Origin: an uncultured Lachnospiraceae bacterium | Lineage (GTDB): Bacteria; Bacillota; Clostridia; Lachnospirales; Lachnospiraceae | Reading direction: 5' to 3' | NCBI GenBank assembly: GCA_910584325.1 | Contig: CAJTZH010000006.1 | Span: 1-64,000, forward strand | Length of the DNA: 64,000 bases | Shown: piece by piece, positions 52,774-61,439 of the stretch | How the letters are laid out: the number at the start of each line of letters is the position of its first letter | Position numbering within the stretch: the stretch's first letter is position 1 | Translations under genes and position numbers: made by a program | The notes under the pieces: model-generated | What the model saw: the letters and a program-made list of their open reading frames with translations, nothing else | Told to the model about the DNA's origin: nothing | Database searches by the model: none

Positions 52774-52832
52774 TACTCCTTAGTTTTATTTTACGTCAGG
52801 ATGGTTACGAACTGACGTTGTGGTTTTACCAC
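52774..52832 (-). promoter_or_regulatory. Candidate preQ1 riboswitch before queT
   Basis: On the minus strand a hairpin GTGG-TAAAA-CCAC is followed by the stem CGTCAG/CTGACG with a twelve-base loop starting TTCG, then an A-rich tail TAAAATAAAACTAAGGAG which contains the ribosome site. A short stem plus an A-rich tail ending AACTAAGG is the layout of class I preQ1 aptamers. The pseudoknot pairing I can find (AGTT with AACT) is not the textbook one, so the class is uncertain. Confidence 0.45.
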
Positions 52833-52881
52833 GGATATAAATTCTACCACATTTTTTCATTTTATGCAATCCTCAAACGCA

Positions 52882-52905
52882 AAGAGCTGCCTTATGGCAG
52901 CTCTT
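52882..52905 (-). terminator. Terminator after proline-rich membrane protein gene
   Basis: AAGAGCTGCC and GGCAGCTCTT, perfect 10-pair stem, loop TTAT. The T run is better on the plus strand (CGCATTTTTT) than on the minus (TTGCGTTTG), but the only gene that ends here is on the minus strand. Confidence 0.6.
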
Positions 52906-52913
52906 CGCATTTT

Positions 52914-54023
52914 TTAATTATCATCGTATTTATTCATTAGGTCATCGACTTCCGAGGTTCCAAACTTTTCCAACGGCGTATTTAAAATCCGTTCTGTCTG
53001 TTCCGCTTCCTCTTTCTTTCTCTGCTGTTTCTTCTTCCACCATTTGAAAAGGATGATAAGCACAATAATAACCGCAACGGCAATAATGAACGTTTTTAAT
53101 ACTGTACTGTTATTTCCCGTACTGACTACAACCCCCGGCAATGTAGAATAATTCACAAGAACGACAAACGCCTGAATCCCTGTCGCGTTATAAAATGCCT
53201 TCAAACCGTCCACAAGGTCATCCTTGTCAGCCATCTTTATCCACTTGAGATTATCCTCATAACACAAACTGTTAAACGGTTTATTGTTGGAAATGGAGTA
53301 TCTCATCTCACGCGCCATATCCTCAAAGGAATAACCCAGCCATTCCGCTTCAGAGTAATCACCGTAATAATACCCGTCATAAATATCCCAGAACCGGTCC
53401 TGCATATCGTCGTCAAATATCGTATACGCGTTGTCGCCTACAATCATGACTGCCGTGTCCGCCTCTGCCTCTTCAAGATACGCGTAATATAACAGCACAT
53501 GATTTTCATCGTTGAAATGCTGTCCGTAATACTCCTGCGCCTGCGCGAATACAACATCCTCATCTATCGTATTGCTGTCATACTGTTTACCGGAAAATGA
53601 GTTATTTGTTCCCCCGCTTGTCATCCCGTATATCATTCCAATAAGAACAACTATAAAAATCATCGCCACAATATACGAAATGAAACTGCTCATGCAGCCT
53701 CCCGGTCTGCTCCCGCCTCCGTAATAAAAATGTGCTCTGGGCGGTCTCGGCGGTCTCGGCGGATGCGGCTGGTAATATGGTCCGTGACCCGGCCCAAAAT
53801 TTGGTCCCGGTCCAAAAGATGGTCCTGGTCCATGATTTGGCTTCGGTCCAAAACTTGGTCCGAAATTACCAAAGTTTCCATTCGGTCTGTTCGGTCTGTT
53901 CGGTCTGCTGCTGCCCCCTCCGAAACTACTGCTTGAATGTGAACGTGAACTGGAATGTCTTACGCTGGAATGTGAACTTCCGCTGCGCATTCCGCCTCCA
54001 CTGGTTCTTCCCGGTCTTCCCAT
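52914..54023 (-). CDS. Proline/glycine-rich membrane protein, unknown
   Basis: A 369-residue protein that I do not recognise. Residues 1-100 are low complexity: first Ser/Arg/His-rich, then RPNRPNRPN, then GPGPxFGPG units and PPRPPRPPR. A membrane helix (about 113-135) follows. The middle part (140-300) is acidic and soluble, with YYAYLEEAEADTAVMIVGDNAYTIFDDD. A second helix at about 312-330 is followed by a basic stretch and a short tail. Orientation probably puts both ends in the cytoplasm. A GGAG site precedes the ATG. Function unknown. Confidence 0.65.
   Translation of the reverse strand: MGRPGRTSGGGMRSGSSHSSVRHSSSRSHSSSSFGGGSSRPNRPNRPNGNFGNFGPSFGPKPNHGPGPSFGPGPNFGPGHGPYYQPHPPRPPRPPRAHFYYGGGSRPGGCMSSFISYIVAMIFIVVLIGMIYGMTSGGTNNSFSGKQYDSNTIDEDVVFAQAQEYYGQHFNDENHVLLYYAYLEEAEADTAVMIVGDNAYTIFDDDMQDRFWDIYDGYYYGDYSEAEWLGYSFEDMAREMRYSISNNKPFNSLCYEDNLKWIKMADKDDLVDGLKAFYNATGIQAFVVLVNYSTLPGVVVSTGNNSTVLKTFIIAVAVIIVLIILFKWWKKKQQRKKEEAEQTERILNTPLEKFGTSEVDDLMNKYDDN
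53786..53908. repeat. Imperfect short repeats coding GPG/PNRPN units
   Basis: Within the proline/glycine-rich gene, units of the type TTTGGTCC(C/T)GGTCC and three exact copies of TTCGGTCTG (53881-53907) follow each other. They encode the FGPGP and RPN repeats and may vary in number between strains. Confidence 0.75.
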
Positions 54024-54081
54024 CTTTTATTTCTCCTTTAATAAAAATCATCTGTATCTATTTTACAACAGTTCCTTCCTT

Positions 54082-54912
54082 TCAGCAATACAGACCTTTT
54101 AATAACGCAATTTCCTTTGCGTAACCGTCAAGTTCATTCGGCGTTTCCAGATAAAATGGCAGGTGCCTTAATTTTGGATGATTAATTATCCGTTTCATGG
54201 CATCTACGCCGATACTTCCCTCGCCAATTTTCTCATGCCTGTCCTTGTGGCTCTCGAACGGATTCTTCGAATCATTCAAATGAACTGCTTTCAATCTGTC
54301 CAGACCTATGACGCTGTCAAATTTCTCAACCACCTCATCCAGATGGTTGACAATATCATACCCCGCGTCATATACATGGCAGGTATCAAGGCAAACGCCC
54401 AAATGGTCATTCAGTTCTACTCTGTCAATAATCGCCTTTATCTCCTCAAACGTTCTTCCTATCTCCGAGCCTTTCCCCGCCATCGTCTCCAACAGCACCG
54501 TCGTTGTCTGCTCCGGTTTCAGAACCTCATTTAACATAGAAACAATATATGCCGTCCCGACATCGACGCCCTGTCCGACATGACTTCCCGGATGAAAATT
54601 ATATAAGTTGCCCGGAACATATTCCATTCTCTGTAAATCATCCGCCATCGTCTCTCTCGCGAATTCTCTTGTTCTTTCATCCGCTGACGCCGCGTTTAAC
54701 GTATATGGGGCATGGGCAAGAATTACACTTATTCCGTTTTCCTGACACAATGCGCGAAACGCTTCTACATCTTTTTCACTAATCGCCTTCGCACTTCCGC
54801 CTCTTGGATTTCTTGTAAAAAACTGGAATGTATTCCCTCCTAATGAGAGAATTTCCTTCCCCATATGTTCAAATCCTTTTGACGCCGATAAATGACATCC
54901 TATTTTCAACAT
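54082..54912 (-). CDS. nfo: Endonuclease IV (deoxyribonuclease IV)
   Basis: A 276-residue AP endonuclease that nicks DNA at abasic sites in base-excision repair. The zinc-binding motifs are present: IGCHLSASKG at the start, LAHAPYTLN near 63, NFHPGSHVGQG near 105, LETMAGKGSE near 143, CLDTCHVYDAGYD near 175 and HLNDSKNPFESHKDRHEKIG near 212. Length is normal. It lies 58 bases upstream of the proline-rich gene and downstream of rsmI on the same strand. Confidence 0.95.
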   Translation of the reverse strand: MLKIGCHLSASKGFEHMGKEILSLGGNTFQFFTRNPRGGSAKAISEKDVEAFRALCQENGISVILAHAPYTLNAASADERTREFARETMADDLQRMEYVPGNLYNFHPGSHVGQGVDVGTAYIVSMLNEVLKPEQTTTVLLETMAGKGSEIGRTFEEIKAIIDRVELNDHLGVCLDTCHVYDAGYDIVNHLDEVVEKFDSVIGLDRLKAVHLNDSKNPFESHKDRHEKIGEGSIGVDAMKRIINHPKLRHLPFYLETPNELDGYAKEIALLKGLYC

Positions 54913-54924
54913 CTGTTTACTCCT

Positions 54925-55782
54925 TTATTCTCCCAGCAGACTCCGGTAAATATCTCTTTTCGATACTCCTCTGTCCTTCGCTGTTAATTTCATAGCCTCT
55001 TTTTTATCCATTCCCTGCCGCGTATACATTGCTACATGTTCCTCCACCGTCATTGAAAAAAACTGCTCCTGCCGCTCTTTTTCAATCTCCTGATAGTTTT
55101 TCCCGGCAATGACAAGAACATACTCGCCGCGCGGTTCATTTTTTTCGTAAAACTCCAACGCGCCTTTCAGCGTTGTACAAAATGTATTTTCGTAAGTCTT
55201 CGTCAGCTCCTTACAGACTGAAAGCTCCCTGTCCTCTCCCAGATACTCCGAAAGTTCCGCCAAGGTCCGTACCAGATGATGGGGCGCCTCATATAAAATC
55301 ATGGTTCTCGTCTCATGCGCAAGTTCTTCCAGAACGCGTTTATGTTCCTTTTTGTCCGCCGGAAGAAATGCCTCAAACACAAACCGTCTTGTCTTCCTTC
55401 CCGACATGGTAAGAGCCGTAATACATGCCGCGGCTCCCGGAAGGGACGTTACGATGATTCCCGCTTCTATGCACTGTCTGACAAGCTCCTCGCCCGGGTC
55501 GGAAATTCCCGGTGTTCCGGCATCTGTTATCACAGCTACGTTCATGCCCGAACAAATTTTATCCACAAGGTATTTCGCCTTCTCTATTTTATTATATTCA
55601 TGATAACTGGTCATCGGCGTTTTAATGTCATAATGATTCAGCAGCTTTATGCTGTGTCTTGTATCTTCCGCCGCAATTAAATCAACAGATTTCAACGTAT
55701 TTAACACACGAAACGTAATATCCTCTAAATTGCCGATGGGAGTCGCACACAAATACAATTTGCCATATTCCTTTTCTTCCAT
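54925..55782 (-). CDS. rsmI: 16S rRNA 2'-O-methyltransferase RsmI
   Basis: A 285-residue SAM-dependent enzyme that methylates the ribose of C1402 in 16S rRNA. LYLCATPIGNLEDITFRVL, AEDTRHSIKLL, ITDAGTPGISDPG and LPGAAACITALTMSG are the conserved motifs of the tetrapyrrole-methylase fold. Start ATG 55782 has AAGGAG at five to six bases; the longer frame lacks one. Its start overlaps the 3' side of trmN6 almost directly. Last gene of the yaaO-rsmI cluster. Confidence 0.93.
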   Translation of the reverse strand: MEEKEYGKLYLCATPIGNLEDITFRVLNTLKSVDLIAAEDTRHSIKLLNHYDIKTPMTSYHEYNKIEKAKYLVDKICSGMNVAVITDAGTPGISDPGEELVRQCIEAGIIVTSLPGAAACITALTMSGRKTRRFVFEAFLPADKKEHKRVLEELAHETRTMILYEAPHHLVRTLAELSEYLGEDRELSVCKELTKTYENTFCTTLKGALEFYEKNEPRGEYVLVIAGKNYQEIEKERQEQFFSMTVEEHVAMYTRQGMDKKEAMKLTAKDRGVSKRDIYRSLLGE

Positions 55783-55783
55783 A

Positions 55784-56524
55784 TTACTCCTTATAGTGGA
55801 TATCCCACAGTTCCTGCGTGTACACCCCCTGCTCGCGATACACAACCAAAGGACTCTCTATTTTCACCATCGATTTCGCGCCTCTGACAGCATCAATCAG
55901 CACCATATTTGCCTCTTTATCCACATATGGATGAACAAACCGGACTCTTTTGGGTTCCAATTGATATTTTGTCAGCATATCAAAAATTTCCACCAATCGG
56001 TGGGGGCGGTGTATCATATAAAAGTGTCCGTTAAATTTCAGCAGTCTCGATGCCTCCCGCACAACGTCCTCCAGCGTGCATAAAATTTCATGCCTCGCAA
56101 TCGCTTTATGGCTGTCGGGATTTTTTAATCCATGATTTTCATTCATATACGGCGGATTACTGGTTACAACATCATATTTCCCCGCACCGAAAATCTGTGA
56201 CGCTTCCTTAATGTCTCCATGCACCACCTCGACTTTTCCCAGAAGGCCGTTCAGCTCAATACTGCGCCTTGCCAGTTCCACATTAATGTCCTGTATTTCG
56301 AGGCCATAAAAATGGAAACCACCATATCTTGCTTCCATAAGCATAGGAATAATGCCATTGCCCGTACCCAGGTCAATGGCACTGTCCGTTTCATTCATGT
56401 TGGCAAATGCCGATAATAAAATGGCATCAATTCCAAAACAGAAAATCTTTGTATTTTGTATAATCCTGTATCCTTTGCGCCCCAAATCATCAAGACGCTC
56501 GTCTTCTCTGAGATTATTCGTCAT
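55784..56524 (-). CDS. tRNA1(Val) adenine-N6 methyltransferase family
   Basis: A 246-residue SAM-dependent N6-adenine methyltransferase of the TrmN6/YabB type. The catalytic NPPY is in VVTSNPPYMNENHG (near residue 125), and SAM-binding IDLGTGNGIIPML near 51. The Bacillus equivalent, yabB, has the same place between yaaT and rsmI, which supports the call. It overlaps the end of the yaaT gene by eleven bases. Confidence 0.88.
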   Translation of the reverse strand: MTNNLREDERLDDLGRKGYRIIQNTKIFCFGIDAILLSAFANMNETDSAIDLGTGNGIIPMLMEARYGGFHFYGLEIQDINVELARRSIELNGLLGKVEVVHGDIKEASQIFGAGKYDVVTSNPPYMNENHGLKNPDSHKAIARHEILCTLEDVVREASRLLKFNGHFYMIHRPHRLVEIFDMLTKYQLEPKRVRFVHPYVDKEANMVLIDAVRGAKSMVKIESPLVVYREQGVYTQELWDIHYKE

Positions 56525-57425
56525 CCAGCTTTGATTTCCCTTCTTTTCTCTCCAAAGCCTCTAATGCTTTTAATTCCTCATCGTTAATGTTCACCTTGTC
56601 ACGACGGTGTTTTTGTCTGAACTTCAATTCCGAAACCTTATATTCCCTGATTTCCTTCTCGTCATTCTCTAATGTGACAATAACCTTAACTAACTGACGC
56701 AGTACGCTCACACTGCTTACTTCTCCCTTAAATCCGTCTACTGTCTTTACTTCATCTCCGATATCAGGAAGACGACTGTTTAAATATTCATATGTCTCCT
56801 GTTCGTTTTTAAGACAGCACATCAGTCTGCCGCAGACGCCGGAAATTTTAGTCGGATTCAGCGATAAATTCTGTTCTTTCGCCATACGAATCGAAACCGG
56901 GGCAAATTCCGGAAGAAATGTATTGCAGCATAATTCCCTTCCGCAAATACCGATTCCTCCCATAATCTTCGTCTCGTCTCTTACACCAATCTGTCTTAGT
57001 TCAATTCTCGTCTTAAACACGGCTGCCAAATCCTTTACGAGTTCCCTGAAATCAATTCTTCCGTCTGCCGTGAAATAAAATAACACTTTATTATTGTCAA
57101 ATGTATATTCCGCCTCAATCAGCTTCATTTCCAACTCACGCTTTTTAATCTTCTCGAGGCAGATTTGGAACGCTTCTTTTTCTTTCTCACGATTTCTTGC
57201 TTCCTGTGTGTCGTCTTCTTTTGTCGCGATTCTAAGCACCGGTTTTAACGGCAGTACAACGCCGTCTTCGGTAACTTCCTTCAGTGGAAGCACTACTTCC
57301 CCATATTCAACGCCTCTTGCTGTCTCCACAATAACATGCATTCCTTTTTCTATCTGTAAATCCCCCGGCGCAAAATAATACACCTTGCCGGCTCTTCGAA
57401 ATCTTACTCCTATAACTTTAACCAT
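56514..57425 (-). CDS. ricT: PSP1 domain regulator YaaT/RicT
   Basis: A 303-residue PSP1-domain protein. VKVIGVRFRRAGKVYYFAPGDL at the N-terminus and the cysteine-rich GICGRELCCNTFLP ... GVCGRLMCCLKNEQ match YaaT (RicT). In Bacillus it forms the Fe-S RicA-RicF-RicT complex that affects sporulation phosphorelay and RNase Y cleavage. It overlaps holB by eight bases. The C-terminal tail is charged and probably loose. Confidence 0.92.
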   Translation of the reverse strand: MVKVIGVRFRRAGKVYYFAPGDLQIEKGMHVIVETARGVEYGEVVLPLKEVTEDGVVLPLKPVLRIATKEDDTQEARNREKEKEAFQICLEKIKKRELEMKLIEAEYTFDNNKVLFYFTADGRIDFRELVKDLAAVFKTRIELRQIGVRDETKIMGGIGICGRELCCNTFLPEFAPVSIRMAKEQNLSLNPTKISGVCGRLMCCLKNEQETYEYLNSRLPDIGDEVKTVDGFKGEVSSVSVLRQLVKVIVTLENDEKEIREYKVSELKFRQKHRRDKVNINDEELKALEALERKEGKSKLDDE

Positions 57426-58416
57426 TATCCTTCTCCTTTATGGTCAGCATCATCAGCTCCATCGTCAACTCAAAATTAACGTTGGCCGCTAACCTTATCT
57501 TTGCCACATTCATAGCTTTTAAAATGCGGTCTAATCCGTCATATGAACGGCCTGTGGCATCCTTTCTGATATATTTTAATTCATCCTTAAAAATCACGAG
57601 ATTCGCATCGTTGGTACTTTTGTAAATCAGCACGTCACGATACCACATCATCATAAAATCGATATAATCTTCTATGTCTAACTTATGTTCCGCCGCATCC
57701 TTAACGGCATCGATAACTTCCGTAAGTTCCATCTCATTAATATATTTTAACAAGTGAAGCACTCTGTCTTTTAACTCGTTAAAATCAGACGACGTCGCGA
57801 TATCAATTGCTCTTCCCAATCTTCCCTGCGCAAATGCCGCCGCAAACCGTGCCTTGTAATCCGGGAGCTGTTCTTTTGACATAAGATATGTTTCAATCTC
57901 TTTATTGGAAAGAGGTTTTAAATTGAGCGTAACACATCTGGAGAGAATCGTCGGCAGAAAACTGTCTGCGTTTGTGGTAAGCAGTATTATGATTCCGTAT
58001 GCCGGCGGCTCCTCAATCGTCTTTAACAGGGCATTCTGCGCCTGCACTGTCATTTTTTCGGCTTCATCTATGATATATACTTTGTATCTGCTGCTATATG
58101 GTTTAATTAAAATGTCGCTGTTTATCTGCAAGCGTACGTCTTCTACGCCTATACTCGCCGGTTTTTCATGCTTCACCCAGATAATATCCGGCTGATTGCC
58201 GCTTTGTGCCTGAATACAGGAATGACATTTACCGCATGGCTCTGCCTTGCCTTCTTCACATTGTACTGCCTGCGCAAAAACAGACGCAATCGTCTTTTTC
58301 CCAATTCCCTGTGCTCCGTTCAGAATATACGCATGTGAAATTTTATCCATTTGAATCGCATTTTTTAAATGCTCTTTTATTTTATCATGTCCTACAATCG
58401 CATCAAACCCCGGCAT
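57418..58416 (-). CDS. holB: DNA polymerase III subunit delta'
   Basis: A 332-residue AAA+ clamp-loader subunit. The P-loop region is NGAQGIGKKT near residue 34. A four-cysteine zinc module (CEEGKAEPCGKCHSC) is near 53-67. IDEAEKMTVQAQNALLKTIEEPP is the sensor/arginine-finger region typical of delta'. With the delta and tau subunits it loads the beta clamp. Same cluster position as in Bacillus. Confidence 0.92.
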   Translation of the reverse strand: MPGFDAIVGHDKIKEHLKNAIQMDKISHAYILNGAQGIGKKTIASVFAQAVQCEEGKAEPCGKCHSCIQAQSGNQPDIIWVKHEKPASIGVEDVRLQINSDILIKPYSSRYKVYIIDEAEKMTVQAQNALLKTIEEPPAYGIIILLTTNADSFLPTILSRCVTLNLKPLSNKEIETYLMSKEQLPDYKARFAAAFAQGRLGRAIDIATSSDFNELKDRVLHLLKYINEMELTEVIDAVKDAAEHKLDIEDYIDFMMMWYRDVLIYKSTNDANLVIFKDELKYIRKDATGRSYDGLDRILKAMNVAKIRLAANVNFELTMELMMLTIKEKDNG

Positions 58417-58433
58417 CTTTTTTCCCTCTTTTT

Positions 58434-58880
58434 CTAGATTGTTATATCCAAAAGCAATCCCTGAATTTCATTCACTTTTTCCAAAACCGCAATATGGTCC
58501 TTCTCTTCTTTTAAAAGTTCCCCGGCAAGATCGTCAAGATTTTTATCAACAAGTTTTACAATTCCATATACCCTGTGTCTTCCTCTTCTGTCAAGAAAGT
58601 TCTCTCTGGAAAATTCATGGGAACGGTTTACAATTTCATTCATAAATCCTTTTACTAATTCACGATATCTGCGCATATCCCGGATATCCATATGCTTCGC
58701 AATCTTCTCGCCCTGCGCCGTGATATCGTCCATCATCGTACTTAAACGCTTTTGTAAATCTTTTTCCTCAATATTACTGATAAGCGTAAACTTAAACGTG
58801 TCATTCGTATTCTGCACATTTGTCTGCGTCTTTGCAGGCGCTGTCTGCTGTACCTCATTTACTTTAATTTCCATATCCAT
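58434..58880 (-). CDS. yaaR: YaaR family protein (DUF327)
   Basis: A 148-residue helical protein of the YaaR/DUF327 family, unknown function but constantly found between the kinase and holB in Firmicutes. RYRELVKGFMNEIVNRSHEF is the family's core. Start ATG 58880 is eight bases after GGAGG; a GTG at 58889 is too close. Lies 17 bases upstream of holB. Confidence 0.85.
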   Translation of the reverse strand: MDMEIKVNEVQQTAPAKTQTNVQNTNDTFKFTLISNIEEKDLQKRLSTMMDDITAQGEKIAKHMDIRDMRRYRELVKGFMNEIVNRSHEFSRENFLDRRGRHRVYGIVKLVDKNLDDLAGELLKEEKDHIAVLEKVNEIQGLLLDITI

Positions 58881-58932
58881 ATACCACACCTCCTCTAGTA
58901 TATCATAAATGAATATATTTACCTAGATTTTT

Positions 58933-59538
58933 TTATATTGTACTGCTGGACATATTTTCCTCTATTGCGCGCGCTACCTCGTGAATACACTCCAGAATGT
59001 CTCCTTCGTTAGGATATCTTTTATAGATTCCTGCCTGCGCAAGTTTTTCCTCGCTGAAATCCTCACTGTCAGCCAGAAACCTTCTGCATAATTCCTTATA
59101 TTTTGGAATTTTCTGTTTCCGCTCCCTCTTTAACGCACGCTCCAGACGAATTCCGTCATCTACTTCAATATATATCGGCATAATTTTGTCTTTTCCATAA
59201 TACTCACAAAATTTCTTATAAACATCCAACGTTCCGATAACCAGATAACGCTTTTTTTCTAAATCTATTCTGCCGTCATCGACTGTAAAATACTTCCATA
59301 TTCCGTCAACTGTATTATATTGCCGCATTTCGATGATTTTTTTGCTGTCCTCATATTGCTTTGCCGCTTCGTCATCCACAAAATAATACTCCACGCCGTC
59401 CTGCTCGCCGATTCTTCTCGGTCTTGTTGTATACATTATAATTTTTTGAAGATTTAAATGCTCCATCTCCAATAATGCTTTATAAATATGGTCCTTTCCA
59501 CTGGAACTTTTACCCATAATACAAGCTATTTGATACAT
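58933..59538 (-). CDS. Guanylate-kinase-like protein
   Basis: A 201-residue P-loop kinase. GKSSSGKD at residues 9-16 is the nucleotide loop, TTRPRRIGEQDGVEYYFVD near 40 is the guanylate-kinase GMP-binding motif. The Gmk lid region is partly diverged and the protein opens with YQIACIMG instead of the usual LIVxSGPSG. It sits where Bacillus has thymidylate kinase (tmk). Either it is a second guanylate kinase or it has a changed substrate. Start ATG 59538 is set by AGGAG; it overlaps the decarboxylase gene by 13 bases. Confidence 0.75.
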   Translation of the reverse strand: MYQIACIMGKSSSGKDHIYKALLEMEHLNLQKIIMYTTRPRRIGEQDGVEYYFVDDEAAKQYEDSKKIIEMRQYNTVDGIWKYFTVDDGRIDLEKKRYLVIGTLDVYKKFCEYYGKDKIMPIYIEVDDGIRLERALKRERKQKIPKYKELCRRFLADSEDFSEEKLAQAGIYKRYPNEGDILECIHEVARAIEENMSSSTI

Positions 59539-60926
59539 AAAACTTTTTCTCCTGTTCCATCCGTAAAGCCTTTTATTGTAATCCCTGCCTGTCGGTTCTC
59601 TCCAATCCGCGTAACCAGTTCCTCCGTAAATCGTTCCCCCGGGTATACCAGTGGAACTCCCGGCGGGTACGCATATATTATTTCCTGAGCCGTTCTTCCT
59701 ACACACGTGCTCCAATCCACCAATTCTCCATCCGACTCTAATGCTTCTGACGGCTTCATATCAATCTCTGCTTTTATTATATCATATCTTTCCTGATTAT
59801 AGATATTCGTAATACAACCTTGACTTTCTAATTCAACGTCAATTTTTGTAAGCGCGTTGTAAAGTATTTCATACCACTCCGGTTGATCACCTATGGATGT
59901 CATTGCTATTACATAATCATCAGCCGCCATTTCAAGTTGTACCTGATACTCCTCAAGCAGTTCCTTATATAAAAATGTTCCTCTTCCCTTACAGCATAGA
60001 ACAATTTTGGAAATATCATAGTCAAAAGACTTCCCGTCCATCAGCTTTATATTTTTAAGTTTTTTTAAATTTTTTCTAAATTTATTTAATTCCTGCAAAT
60101 AGATTTGATTTTCCTTTTTTCCTTCATCACTTATCATATAATCAATACATTGATTAATCCCTCCCATAAACAGATATGAAGGACTGCTGGTCTGGTAAAT
60201 AGAACAAAATCTTTTTATCTTTTCTAAGTCAACTCTTTCGCTGTTAACATGCAAAATCGCTGTCTGCGTATAGCAGGGAAGTGTTTTATGCAGGCTTTCG
60301 ATTACAATATCCGCTCCACATTGTACCGCGTTTTTGGGAAATTCACAATGAAATGCAAAATGCGCCCCATGAGCCTCATCGACAATTAAAACCGCTCTGT
60401 TTTTATGGCAAATTTCTGCAATTGTTTCAACATCACTGACAATTCCTTCATATGTCGGAGATGTAATCAGTACTACACGAGAACCTGTTTCTAGTAATGC
60501 CTGTTCTACCTGTTTTGCCTTTATTTCTCCCATAATTCCAAATTCCAAAACTTCAGGATACAGATAATATGGCGTCAGATGATTTACCGTAATGCCGTTA
60601 TAAACCGATTTATGACTGTTTCTCGCCGCTACAATCGCTTTATCCGCCTGCACCGTCGCGCTGACCGCTGCCAAAATACCGCTCGAACTTCCGTTTACAA
60701 GATAAAAACTACTTCTTGTTCCATATATCTTTGCCGCTTTTTCCTCTATTTCCCTGATAATCCCCTGGGGATAATGCAAATCATCAAACCCGTCTATTTC
60801 TGTTATATCTCTGCTTAGTTCGTCTCCCATACCAAATTTTTTTGCATTTCTCTTATGTCCCGGCATATGAAACGGTATATAACCGTCCCCGGCATATTGT
60901 TTTAATTTGTCATATAATGTTTCCAT
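59526..60926 (-). CDS. Orn/Lys/Arg decarboxylase family protein (YaaO type)
   Basis: A 466-residue pyridoxal-phosphate enzyme. VNGSSSGILAAVSA near residue 80, the Asp in VDEAHGAHFAFH and the cofactor Lys in ESLHKTLPCYTQTA (near 220) fit the Orn/Lys/Arg decarboxylase family. YaaO-type proteins are shorter than the biodegradative enzymes; substrate is unproven, arginine or lysine being likely. First gene of the yaaO-rsmI cluster; promoter TTTACG-17-TACAAT. Start at ATG 60926, since ATG 60935 is only two bases after GGAG. Confidence 0.85.
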   Translation of the reverse strand: METLYDKLKQYAGDGYIPFHMPGHKRNAKKFGMGDELSRDITEIDGFDDLHYPQGIIREIEEKAAKIYGTRSSFYLVNGSSSGILAAVSATVQADKAIVAARNSHKSVYNGITVNHLTPYYLYPEVLEFGIMGEIKAKQVEQALLETGSRVVLITSPTYEGIVSDVETIAEICHKNRAVLIVDEAHGAHFAFHCEFPKNAVQCGADIVIESLHKTLPCYTQTAILHVNSERVDLEKIKRFCSIYQTSSPSYLFMGGINQCIDYMISDEGKKENQIYLQELNKFRKNLKKLKNIKLMDGKSFDYDISKIVLCCKGRGTFLYKELLEEYQVQLEMAADDYVIAMTSIGDQPEWYEILYNALTKIDVELESQGCITNIYNQERYDIIKAEIDMKPSEALESDGELVDWSTCVGRTAQEIIYAYPPGVPLVYPGERFTEELVTRIGENRQAGITIKGFTDGTGEKVLCIK

Positions 60927-60958
60927 AAACAGCATTACTCCTTAAATGTCTATCAGCT

Positions 60959-60987
60959 ATTGTAGCAAATTTTTTGACATTCGTAAA
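60959..60987 (-). promoter_or_regulatory. Sigma-A promoter of the yaaO-rsmI cluster
   Basis: On the minus strand TTTACG (60987-60982), a 17-base spacer and TACAAT (60964-60959). The next genes overlap or lie close, so one transcript could run to nfo. Confidence 0.7.
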
Positions 60988-61012
60988 TTTTAAGTTTTTA
61001 TGTCTTAAAATG

Positions 61013-61041
61013 TTGAAATATTTCCACGAACACGATATACT
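61013..61041 (+). promoter_or_regulatory. Sigma-A promoter of the small unknown gene
   Basis: TTGAAA (61013-61018), a 17-base spacer and TATACT (61036-61041), 32 bases before the start of the 113-residue gene. Divergent from the yaaO promoter. Confidence 0.65.
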
Positions 61042-61073
61042 TATGTTAAGATTACGATTAATGGGGTTTTCAT

Positions 61074-61415
61074 ATGAAATTAGAGGCTATTCTTCCTGAG
61101 GTATATACCTTTATTGACTTCGCAAAGCACGAATACTATAAAGCAGAGCGGCGCGGAGAACATATTTATTCCGCCCATTTAGGAGGCGGTATTCCCAAAG
61201 AACATGCTATGCCTTACAATGTCTATATCCCTATCCGTGAATACCTGAAAAAAAATCCCGAAGTAATAGATGATTTAGTTGATTATCTTTATGAAGAATT
61301 CAGTAAAAAATCTTATTCTTTTAAAAATGTAACTGTTACAGAAAATGTATACGTGGAACGTAAGCGGATATTTAAAAAAGAATATCCTCAGATTGATGTA
61401 ACTTTAGAATGGTAA
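61074..61415 (+). CDS. Small unknown protein, 113 residues
   Basis: A 113-residue soluble protein that I do not recognise. It is rich in Tyr, Glu and Lys, with a KNPEVIDDLVDYLYEEFSKK helix in the second half. The ATG at 61074 has a modest TGGGG site. It has its own promoter and is followed directly by a good terminator, so it is probably a real single-gene unit. No domain or motif allows a function. Confidence 0.6.
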   Translation: MKLEAILPEVYTFIDFAKHEYYKAERRGEHIYSAHLGGGIPKEHAMPYNVYIPIREYLKKNPEVIDDLVDYLYEEFSKKSYSFKNVTVTENVYVERKRIFKKEYPQIDVTLEW

Positions 61416-61435
61416 AGGGGCTTGTTAAGCCCCTT
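61415..61435 (+). terminator. Terminator after the 113-residue gene
   Basis: AAGGGGCTT and AAGCCCCTT, a perfect nine-pair stem with a three-base loop, then ATTTTT. It touches the stop codons of both convergent genes. Confidence 0.9.
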
Positions 61436-61439
61436 ATTT

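Noticed and set aside
53786..53908. CRISPR-like array
   Set aside because: Units are short, in frame with a proline/glycine-rich protein, and lack spacers; they are coding repeats. No CRISPR array was seen in the window.
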